From: Ascoidea asiatica
Lineage: Eukaryota; Ascomycota; Saccharomycetes; Ascoideales; Ascoideaceae
Reading direction: 5' to 3'
DNA: 64,000 nucleotides
NCBI GenBank assembly: GCA_001600695.1
Contig: BCKQ01000003.1
Span: 558,001 to 622,000, forward strand
The translations under genes were made by a program, and so were the position numbers. Shown here piece after piece: positions 11,302 to 19,335 of this stretch (the stretch's first letter is position 1; each line of letters opens with the position of its first letter). The notes under the pieces were generated by a model, which was not told where the DNA came from, made no database searches, and worked only from the letters and a program-made list of their open reading frames with translations.

Positions 11302-12285
11302 ATGTCTTCAGATTTAGCAAAGCCATCAGTTTCAAAAATTACAAAAGGATTACCATCTTTTAACTCTATTTCAAAATCATCTGTTAATGAACTATCTAAA
11401 ATTCCAGATTATATATTAGATTATAATATCTTTTTTTTCAAGAATGTTGCAAATTACAGAAATAAAACTTCAACTTTAAAGGAATTTAATGAATTGATAT
11501 TAAAGTTTAATCTAAATGAATCTAATAAAATTAATTACAATTCAAATAATTTAACAAAGACACAAATAATGCATGATAGATTATTACATTATTTACTTTT
11601 AGAGAGAAAAAGAAGAGATAAATTTTTTTTGAAGAATTATTTGAATAAGATTATAATTGAAAGAAAAAAGAAAATTGAAGAGGATGCAAATAAAACTGAA
11701 AAAAATCAAGAAGAAGTAGATAATAAAAGTGAAGAAAAAAAATCAATTTCAAAAGATGTTAATGAAAATGAAAATGAAAATGAATTAGAAGATTTTGATA
11801 CAATTAGGTTAACTGAAGAAGAAAGTAAAAACATTGATGATTATAAAATAAAATCTCCTATTTTCAGTTATTTAATTCAAAATGAACTAAAATTATTCTC
11901 CAAGGAAAAAGTTGCATTCAAAAAATTTGCATTATTACAAAAAATTGAATATAATTTTGAAGAAGAATTAAAAGATGATGAATTAATTGAGATTTTCATA
12001 GATTGTGAAGATTTTGAATTTTTTAAAAAATTTAATTTAAATTATACAAATGAAAATAAAGATAAATTAGAATTCAATGAAGCTAATTATGATGAAATTA
12101 TTTCAAGTATGATGGATAAAGATATTATAAGAATTATGATTCCATTAGCTGCTCAAGTTATATTATCCGATATTGATATTGGTAAAGTGAAATCTAGAAT
12201 TGAAGCTGAATCATTAAATAAGCCTATTCAAGACTTAAATTTATCAACGGTTAAAGAAGATCCAATTTCCGTTAAGGATAATTGA
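11302..12285 (+). CDS. Unrecognised acidic, coiled-coil-rich protein
   Basis: I do not recognise this 327-residue protein. I start it at the ATG at 11302 (context AAAATG, then MSSDLAKPSV); the open frame extends upstream only to a TTG at 11227. It has a Ser-rich N-terminus, then a helical Lys/Arg-rich segment around the LLLERKRRDKFFLKNYL motif, an acidic linker rich in Glu and Asn (about residues 135-180), and a second helical part with IPLAAQVILSDIDIGKVKSRI near the C-terminus. No signal peptide or clear membrane helix is present. It lies between the divergent RAM2 and the co-oriented FSF1, which gives no functional hint. The even codon use and the lack of interruptions argue for a real gene. 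Confidence 0.75.
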   Translation: MSSDLAKPSVSKITKGLPSFNSISKSSVNELSKIPDYILDYNIFFFKNVANYRNKTSTLKEFNELILKFNLNESNKINYNSNNLTKTQIMHDRLLHYLLLERKRRDKFFLKNYLNKIIIERKKKIEEDANKTEKNQEEVDNKSEEKKSISKDVNENENENELEDFDTIRLTEEESKNIDDYKIKSPIFSYLIQNELKLFSKEKVAFKKFALLQKIEYNFEEELKDDELIEIFIDCEDFEFFKKFNLNYTNENKDKLEFNEANYDEIISSMMDKDIIRIMIPLAAQVILSDIDIGKVKSRIEAESLNKPIQDLNLSTVKEDPISVKDN

Positions 12286-12877
12286 ATCAAATAAGTTTAT
12301 ACCTTGCTTTTAATGAATCCCTTTTCATCATCATTATTATTCACATTAATCTATATTGATATATAAAATATTAATCTAAATAATTTTAATTCTTTAATAA
12401 TCTGTTTTGTAAATTCACAACTCTGAAAATATGTCAAGAACCCGTAAATTTTTCTTCGGGTTCGGTCCTCGTTTCCCGTCAAGCATTTAACCCATTTTTC
12501 ATCCCGCTGATTATGACTGAATTGGCCCGAGAATTTGGAATTATGAAATTTGAAAAGTTTCCAGTAAAAAAATAAATCTGAACAACCAAAAACTGGCACA
12601 AAAATCTTGAGAATGAGTCAAAACTGATAAGATGTTTTTAATAAAATTTCAGATCTCGAGAAATGTATGCTTTATTTTTTCTATCTTAAATTTTCATTAT
12701 CTAAAATTTGTATTTATATAAATAAACAATTTTCTTTCTAAATTAGATTTAATCTGGATTTTCTTTTTTCTTTCTTTCTTTCTTTTAATTATTGTATCAA
12801 ATATCTTAATCCTAATTTTTCAGATATATAAGTTTGTAAAGTATTATATAATTAAAAAAATAAAAAGAGTGGAGAAT
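12286..12877. promoter_or_regulatory. Intergenic region, FSF1 promoter
   Basis: Nearly 600 bases precede FSF1. A G+C-richer block at about 12430-12600 (containing TTCGGGTTCGGTCCTCG) probably carries promoter elements; after it come T/C-rich tracts including a short TTTC repeat at about 12765-12785. The 82-codon frame on the reverse strand looks like chance. No tRNA fold could be made from the GGTTCG element. Confidence 0.4.
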
Positions 12878-13864
12878 ATGGCAAGTGCTATTAAAGGAAA
12901 TATTGAATTACCTGATTCAAAATATGATTTAGATACATATTGGGGACGAGTTAAACATTGTCTTGAAATAACTGATCCATCAATGTTATTAAATACAAGT
13001 AAAGATATAGAATATTCAAAAAATTTAATAAGTGATTATAAAAATGGTTTAAATGATAAATTAACACCAGAAGTATGGAAAGCTAAAAAAGTTTTAGATT
13101 CAACTTTACATCCAGATACTGGTGAAGTTGTATATTTACCATTTAGAATGTCATCATATGTTTTATCAAATTTAGTTGTTACAGTTGGAATGTTAACACC
13201 AAATTTATCTACAGCAGGTACATTATTTTGGCAAATTGCAAATCAATCTTTAAATGTTGCTGTAAATACATCAAATTCAAATAAATCACATCCATTAACA
13301 ACAAAACAATTAATAAATAATTATTTTTTAGCTGTTGGAGCATCATGTGGTGTAGCTTTAGGTTTAAATGCAACAGTACCAAAATTAAAAAATATATCAC
13401 CAAGTTCGAGATTAGTTTTAAGCAGATTAATTCCATTTGCTGCTGTTATATCTGCTGGAATGGTTAATATAACATTAATGAGAAGTGAAGAATTGAAAAA
13501 AGGTATAACTATTTATGATAAAGAAAATAATGAACCAATTGGAATATCAAAAATTGCAGCAAAATATGCAGTTGGAGAAACTGCAGCTTCAAGAGTTATT
13601 AGTTCAACTCCAGTAATGGCCATACCACCATTAATATTGATTAAATTACAAAAAGGATTTTTAAAGGGTAAAGGAACTGGAATAACAGCATTAGCCAATA
13701 TTGGCTTATATCTTGCAACTTCATTCACAGTATTACCTTTGGCATTAGCTGTTTTCCCACAGAAAAAAGAACTAAGTGTACATAAATTGGAAGATAAATT
13801 TAAATCATTGAAAGATAAAAATGGTAATCAAATAGAGTATATAAAATTCAATAGAGGAATGTAA
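12878..13864 (+). CDS. FSF1: Sideroflexin
   Basis: Mitochondrial inner-membrane carrier of the sideroflexin family, whose animal members import serine for one-carbon metabolism. The 328-residue length is standard. The family signatures are visible: TYWGRVKHCLEITDP near residue 25, the HPDTGE motif followed by LPFRMS near residue 87, a TGMLTP-like GMLTP segment, then NQSLNVAVNTSNSN and several hydrophobic helices. I start it at the ATG at 12878 (MASAIKG); the open frame also reaches a GTG at 12869, but sideroflexins do not need it. No cleavable presequence is visible, as usual for this family. It stands alone between an unrecognised gene and VPS51, all on the forward strand. Confidence 0.93.
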   Translation: MASAIKGNIELPDSKYDLDTYWGRVKHCLEITDPSMLLNTSKDIEYSKNLISDYKNGLNDKLTPEVWKAKKVLDSTLHPDTGEVVYLPFRMSSYVLSNLVVTVGMLTPNLSTAGTLFWQIANQSLNVAVNTSNSNKSHPLTTKQLINNYFLAVGASCGVALGLNATVPKLKNISPSSRLVLSRLIPFAAVISAGMVNITLMRSEELKKGITIYDKENNEPIGISKIAAKYAVGETAASRVISSTPVMAIPPLILIKLQKGFLKGKGTGITALANIGLYLATSFTVLPLALAVFPQKKELSVHKLEDKFKSLKDKNGNQIEYIKFNRGM

Positions 13865-14160
13865 TATTTCCATTTCATTATGTCTTTTTAATAGATCACT
13901 TTAATATTATATTCTGTATATAAAATCAGTGTTTGTCTTGAATATTTCAGTCGTATAAACTTTAGATTGGCATTTAACGGCTATGAGACCGGTAGAGCCC
14001 TGACATTAAATTAGAGCCCTGCCGAGCGAGATTCTAAATTCTGTCTGGTTTAAGGATTGAAGATATTTGTCAATTGTTGATATTAAGAAGTGATAATCAA
14101 TCATAATTGATAATATCAGACAGAAAGAAGATACCAAATATAAAGAATTGATAGATTATA

Positions 14161-15126
14161 ATGTCAGATATACATAGAAGCTCATCAATTGGAAGGCCAT
14201 TAAGAGTATCCACAAGTAGTTCTGCCGTTGGAACAAATAACGATAATAATGGTAATGATAAACAGAAACAACATTCTCCAGTATCAACATCATCTTCAGT
14301 ATCAAACTCAAATTCAAATATAATATCATATAAAAAACGAGTGAGAATTAAGAATAATTTGAATGAGAATAGAAGACAAGCATTGAAAGATTTTTATAAA
14401 TTATCACAAAATCAAAATAAATCCGGTTCTCAAAATGAATTAAATGAACATGGTTTAAGAAAGAATAATTCAGACTATAAAAATAATGAAGAAGAATTAG
14501 AATATGATCCAAATAAAATAGATGAAGAAAATGAAGAAGATTTAAATGAACTTTTAAAAACTGCATCTATAAAAGATTTAATTAAATTTGAAAATGATTT
14601 AAATTATAAAATTAATTTATCAAAATCTTTAATTAAAAATATTATTTATAATAATTATTTTGAATTAATCAAAATAAATAAATTTTTATCAAATTTAACA
14701 GATGATAATTTTTTAAAAACCAAGTTCAATAATACTAAGAATAGTAATAATAATAGTAATAATGGTAATGACTCAACAAGTTTAAATGATAATTTGAATG
14801 ATTTAATAAATGAAGATTTTAATAAAGATGATTGGAATTTTAAATTCAATATTGACGATAATGAAAATATTAAAAATAGTAGAGATGATTTAAAAAATTT
14901 AGATTTTCTAACAAATTTAAATAATTTAAATAATGATACAAATGATACATATGAAAAGAATACAAATAAAATAGAATCTAATAAATTTCAAAATAAAAAA
15001 TTAATTTCTTCAAGTAATATTAATAAATCTAATCCTATTGATAATAAAAATATAATGGAAAATTTAGAAGAACTTAAAGAAAGTATAATGATACTAAAAA
15101 AAGAATGTACAAATACTTCAAAATAA
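14161..15126 (+). CDS. VPS51: GARP complex subunit Vps51
   Basis: The 321-residue protein matches Vps51, the small subunit of the Golgi-associated retrograde protein (GARP) tethering complex, which also contains Vps52, Vps53 and Vps54 and captures endosome-derived vesicles at the late Golgi. The diagnostic stretch is NLNENRRQALKDFYKL (about residues 64-79), then, after an acidic insert, LLKTASIKDLIKFENDL and KNIIYNNYFELIKINKFL, which parallel the helical core of S. cerevisiae Vps51 (164 residues). The protein is about twice as long because of Ser/Asn-rich sequence before the core, an acidic insert and an Asn-rich stretch after it. The N-terminal part may bind the SNARE Tlg1 as in baker's yeast. 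The final 20 residues form another helix. Confidence 0.82.
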   Translation: MSDIHRSSSIGRPLRVSTSSSAVGTNNDNNGNDKQKQHSPVSTSSSVSNSNSNIISYKKRVRIKNNLNENRRQALKDFYKLSQNQNKSGSQNELNEHGLRKNNSDYKNNEEELEYDPNKIDEENEEDLNELLKTASIKDLIKFENDLNYKINLSKSLIKNIIYNNYFELIKINKFLSNLTDDNFLKTKFNNTKNSNNNSNNGNDSTSLNDNLNDLINEDFNKDDWNFKFNIDDNENIKNSRDDLKNLDFLTNLNNLNNDTNDTYEKNTNKIESNKFQNKKLISSSNINKSNPIDNKNIMENLEELKESIMILKKECTNTSK

Positions 15127-15925
15127 TCATCTTCTTTGCTTAATATTATAATGATTAAAATATATATATTTAGTAAAATAATCAATCATATATTTAATAT
15201 ACTACTGTATTTCATTGTTGAACCTGCTAAATATTATCTTATACCGGGACATTGACCTGCGTTGAAATGCGTTAAAAAGACAACGCACAAATCTGCCTAT
15301 AAACGTACTGTAAATTGATCTGCTGGTGCAAATACAGTAATATTACAGCGCTGTACAGGAGGACACAGCCGGTAACCTCGCTCTAATCTGCAGCTATTGT
15401 TTAACCGTTTTTGTTTTCAGTACAAAAAAAGAAGAATTAAATTTCCTTTAATAAAATATGTCTAAATAACTGTTTAATTTTCAATTCGAATTATAATTTG
15501 AATTTTTATTTGAAAATTTAGTCAAGAAGTTATGGTAAAATAAGTATTGAAAAGGATACTAAAAATCCATGAAATTCAATCTATCAATCCAAATTGAGTG
15601 TATTAATATTAATGATTTTCATTTTATTTAAATTTATACCAAGAAATAAAAAAAATGTGTTTCTTCGGTATGGAATTTAAAGATACTTAAATATGGTAAA
15701 TAACGTTGAAATGATTTTCTTTCACAATATACGAAATTTGATAAAATGTAAATCTAACGTTAATAAAATATGCAGATAAATAGATACAGTTGTTTAGTTA
15801 GGTGAATATGAATGTGAATATGAATGTATGTATACTGTATAATATAAAATAAGATATAGAAAAAAAACGGAGTAAATATTCATTTAAAACTTGAATAGTG
15901 AAAAATTTACCAAAAATTCATTGAT
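15127..15925. other. Convergent intergenic region with a G+C-richer block
   Basis: About 800 bases separate the 3' ends of VPS51 and the velvet-domain gene. A block at about 15235-15420 is markedly less A/T-rich and contains TACAGTAATATTACAGCGC and further ACAG/CTGT words. That is unusual between converging 3' ends, where no promoter is needed; it could be a promoter of a non-coding transcript. No protein or tRNA could be read from it. Confidence 0.4.
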
Positions 15926-16867
15926 TCACTCACTTTTATTTATTTCAATATTATCATTATCATTATCATTGTCATTACTATCATTATTGTCATTACTATC
16001 ATTATTGTCATTATTTTCATTATTTTCATTATTTTCATAATCATTTGAATAAAAATTAGGTATCACTGGAGATGATTTTCTATTTGAATTTTTATTTAAC
16101 CTTTTACTTGAATATTTTGTTGAATTTTTTTTATATATATTATTAGTTAATTTATTTATTTTATTTATTTTTGATAATTTATAAGAGTTTGAATAAGAAT
16201 TCTTAGATAAAATTTTGAATAAATTCAAATTTGAACTAAAAGAAATATTTTGTCTCTTTATTGAATTTAGAACAATAATCTCATCACTTTCAATTATATC
16301 CCTTAGAATTAGACTTTGTGGAACTGGATTGGTATCATCATTATTATTATTATTATTATTATTTAGGAAAGGTAAATTTAATGGAAATTCAAATAATTTA
16401 AAAATTAATTTAAATTTACCTTGTTTTGATACGGATAAATTATTAAATATAAATAAAGATTTATATAAATTTGAATTAAAAGAATTTGATTGATTTAAAA
16501 GATTTAAATTTAATAGATGATTATTATTGATTTGATTTGAAGTTGAAGATATTGAAGTTGTTCCTATTAATTGATTTAAATCTTTATTACTATCATTATC
16601 AAAAGGATATAATTGTTTTGTAGATACAATACAAATTAAAAAATTTAAAGATCTATCAATTATATTTTTATTATTACCATTGTTATTATTTTTATCATCA
16701 TATAAAGAAACAGCTAATATTGGAGATTTTGAGAAATTTTTATTTGTTTTTAAAATATTATTTGGTTGTTGAATTATTGATAATTTGTAATTTGCATTTA
16801 CTTTTTTTGTAACTGATTGATTGATTATAAAAGGCTGAAAATTATTTGAGAGAGATATTGAATCCAT
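15926..16867 (-). CDS. Divergent velvet-domain protein
   Basis: The 313-residue protein reads through as a velvet domain (about residues 26-236). In order it has: NYKLSIIQQP (family: YRLxVxQQP), SPILAVSLYDD (PPPIVQLxVxD), NFLICIVST, LIGTTSISS (LxGTLVSS), LFIFNNLSVSKQGKFKLIFK followed by LFEF (FFVFxDLSVRxEGxFRLRFSLFE), IIESDEIIVLNSIKRQ (SDPFTVYSxKxF) and SYSNSYKLSKINK (SFAEQGxxxRIRK). Asn runs interrupt the loops and the C-terminus is an Asp/Asn tail after a basic region. Velvet proteins (VeA, VelB, VosA, VelC) are fungal nuclear regulators with an NF-kappaB-like DNA-binding fold that control sporulation and secondary metabolism. They are regarded as missing from the common model yeasts. The assignment rests on motif order read by eye; overall identity is low. 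Confidence 0.72.
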   Translation of the reverse strand: MDSISLSNNFQPFIINQSVTKKVNANYKLSIIQQPNNILKTNKNFSKSPILAVSLYDDKNNNNGNNKNIIDRSLNFLICIVSTKQLYPFDNDSNKDLNQLIGTTSISSTSNQINNNHLLNLNLLNQSNSFNSNLYKSLFIFNNLSVSKQGKFKLIFKLFEFPLNLPFLNNNNNNNNDDTNPVPQSLILRDIIESDEIIVLNSIKRQNISFSSNLNLFKILSKNSYSNSYKLSKINKINKLTNNIYKKNSTKYSSKRLNKNSNRKSSPVIPNFYSNDYENNENNENNDNNDSNDNNDSNDNDNDNDNIEINKSE

Positions 16868-18078
16868 TGCAATTGATGATATTATTTGATTTAAAGTGTT
16901 ATGATAGTTTTTTTTTTAAGATATCTTAAGAAATCCTAATAAATTTGAAAAAGAAGTCGAAACATTTTTCATATATATATATATATTTAAATAAACTAGA
17001 TATAAACATAAAAGAATACAGCATGAACATTTTCGAAATATATAAAATTATGTTACTGTATTTATAGATACTAAATGAAATTTGGATTGAAAATACCAAA
17101 AACAAGTTGCGACTTTTTCTTTATTCGCATCATTTTTTTGGGCTTTGCATCAGCCACACACGGCAGCCTATAGACGTGCAGAGAGCAGCCTTTAGCAGCG
17201 CAGCACGGAGGGAAGTTACGGGGTCTACGGGTCTGGCTGTAGTTATCCGAGTTATAGGCCAAAATGCATTTGTGTAACGGGGTCTGGAATCTTTTCCGGG
17301 GTCTGAGATATTTTGGTGGTTGTGAGTTCAGTCCCGCAAACAAAATTAACAAATAATCATTATGAGCAGTAATAAACCAAGAGGAAGGCCTGGAAGTTGG
17401 GCAGTCTCCCAGTTTCACAATCATGTTCTAGCACGACGCTAATCTACTTCAATTGCATGTGTCTCAGTTGATCATTTTTAAGCCTGCTATTTCGACTGTT
17501 ACCACAAAACTGTTATCTTCTGTCTATTAAACTAAATCATGTGTTTTCCTTGGCAATTTGACCTTGGCACCTTCTCTTTGGTTTACAAAAGTCGAATTGC
17601 GGGATTTCGGAACTAAAAACATGTGAAAAAAAAAAAAAAAATATAATAAAATTTCAATTTCAAATTCGAATTGAGAAATTGCAACTCTTGAAAATCGAAC
17701 ATAAAACTTAAACCGGAATTGTGTTAAATTACCCTCGAGATAAATTCCCCAATTCAAATTTCACTTTTTTGGATTGTCTAAATAAAATCCGTTGTATTTG
17801 AGTGCCCATGGTTTTTTCCGCGATAGCCGGATCCCAAAACTTAAAACCCTTATGAAAATCCAAAATGCTTGAATAAAAATCTAAAAGTGAAAAAAATCAA
17901 TTCAATTTAAATTTATAATGATACAAAGATGAAAAGAAATTGAATATTCAAATCAAATAGACTCATCAATTGTTTATTAAATACAAATATATACATTTAT
18001 ATGTCTGTATGCTAACCTATTCATATATAGTTTTAATCAGGTTTTGAATATGGAATTATAATCATGAAATGATTAAAA
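16868..18078. promoter_or_regulatory. Divergent promoter region, velvet gene / MRM2
   Basis: This 1.2 kb separates two divergent start codons. A G+C-richer block at about 17140-17430 holds four close copies of a GGGTCT core: CGGGGTCTACGGGTCTGG at about 17219-17236, CGGGGTCTGG at about 17277 and CGGGGTCTGAG at about 17297. A run of about 17 A residues sits near 17624-17641. The flanks are A/T-rich leaders. Small open frames inside (117 and 76 codons, reverse strand) have no protein-like content. Confidence 0.5.
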
Positions 18079-19182
18079 ATGACTTTGAAACTTTTTAATT
18101 TCAGAATAAAAGATTCAATTTCAATATCTTCTTTATATTTAAGAAAATATAACAAAAAAATAATGAGTTCAGATAATTTGATAACGAATTCAATATCAAA
18201 TTCAGTATTCAATTCAATAATTAATTCAAAAGCTTTTCATACATCAAATTTAAAAAATTTTAATAATTCAAATTCTAATAAATCAAATAAATTAAAATTA
18301 TTAGATAAAATTAAATTCAATTCTGCTCAAACTTTAACTTCTTTGAATAAAACTTATGATTTTTTTAAACCTGGTCAAAATATACTTGATTTAGGCTTTT
18401 CTCCTGGTGAATGGAGTAAAATTGCAATAAAGTCAACAAATTTATCAAATAATGTCAAACTTAAGAAAAATTCAACTCATAGAATCTTAGGTTTTGATAT
18501 TTTATCAACAAATCCACCAAAAGGTGCTTCAACAATTCAAGGTAACATATTTTCAAAAAAATCTCAATTTTTAGTTAAAAATTTTTTTTTACATGCCGGT
18601 AAAAATTTTATAAATAATTCAATTCAACAAAAGAATCCTTCAAATATTGATGATTTAACTTCAAATTTAACCAATTTATCTTTGACCGATACTAAAAATG
18701 ATAATCCTATCAATAACGATGATAAAAATGATAATAAAAATTTAGATGAAAATCTTTCTAATTATTATCCAATTGACGTAATTTTAAGTGATTTATCAAC
18801 TCCCTGGCCAAAACAAGATTCTTATTATTGGAGTAATACAACAAATTCCCCTCATGCACATTTAGCAAATTTTAACTCTTTAGATAATAATTTATCTCCA
18901 ATTGATTTAGCTGATGCTTCATTGATTTTAGTTTTAGATTCTTTAAAAAAAAAGGGTTCTTTTATTTGTAAAATTTCTTTTCAAAAAGATAATTCTATTT
19001 CAAATGAATCAGTTTTAGATGAATTATCTTTATTTAATAAAAGATTGCAATTTGTTTTTAATATTGTTGAAAGACATTCTCAATTCAATTTAGTATTGAA
19101 TTTAAACGAATTTTATTTCATTTGTTTAGACAAAAAGCAAAATAAATTTGATAAACATGATGTTTTTTTCATAGGAAAATGA
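18079..19182 (+). CDS. MRM2: Mitochondrial rRNA 2'-O-ribose methyltransferase (FtsJ/RrmJ family)
   Basis: The 367-residue protein is an FtsJ-type methyltransferase. A basic, Ser/Asn-rich N-terminus (MTLKLFNFRIKD..., about 75 residues) resembles a mitochondrial presequence. The SAM-binding motif is ILDLGFSPGEWSKIA at about residues 100-115, followed by ILGFDILS and GNIF. The catalytic Asp lies in ILSDLSTPWP (about 235) and the catalytic Lys in FICKISFQK (about 297), with an ending NEFYFICLDKK typical of the family. Mrm2 methylates one uridine of the large mitochondrial rRNA in the peptidyl-transferase centre and supports ribosome assembly. The targeting sequence and the sequence between motifs fit Mrm2 better than the tRNA enzyme Trm7 or nucleolar Spb1. 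Asn/Asp-rich inserts lengthen the loops. Confidence 0.83.
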   Translation: MTLKLFNFRIKDSISISSLYLRKYNKKIMSSDNLITNSISNSVFNSIINSKAFHTSNLKNFNNSNSNKSNKLKLLDKIKFNSAQTLTSLNKTYDFFKPGQNILDLGFSPGEWSKIAIKSTNLSNNVKLKKNSTHRILGFDILSTNPPKGASTIQGNIFSKKSQFLVKNFFLHAGKNFINNSIQQKNPSNIDDLTSNLTNLSLTDTKNDNPINNDDKNDNKNLDENLSNYYPIDVILSDLSTPWPKQDSYYWSNTTNSPHAHLANFNSLDNNLSPIDLADASLILVLDSLKKKGSFICKISFQKDNSISNESVLDELSLFNKRLQFVFNIVERHSQFNLVLNLNEFYFICLDKKQNKFDKHDVFFIGK

Positions 19183-19335
19183 AAAAGTACAAAATCTAGA
19201 AAAAGAAAAGGACTGTCTATTTATATTTATATGTTTCTATAAAAGTTTTTCTAAAAGTTTCTCTAAAAGTCTTTTTTTTTTTTTTCATACCGTATATAAA
19301 TCACCTATATAATAATAAAGTTCATAAAATTTATC

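Noticed and set aside
12455..12490. GGGTTCGGTCCTCG as a tRNA T-loop (B box)
   Set aside because: No matching A box or acceptor stem could be found on either side; no tRNA was recognised anywhere in the window.
12869..12877. GTG start for FSF1
   Set aside because: Nuclear yeast genes start at ATG; the ATG three codons later gives the normal sideroflexin N-terminus.
16000..16060. ATTATCATT/ATTATTTTC repeats as a CRISPR-like or regulatory array
   Set aside because: They are the codons of the Asp/Asn-rich tail of the velvet-domain protein.
17071..17757. Reverse frames of 117 and 76 codons in the velvet/MRM2 promoter
   Set aside because: No domain, and they cover a promoter-like block with repeated short words.
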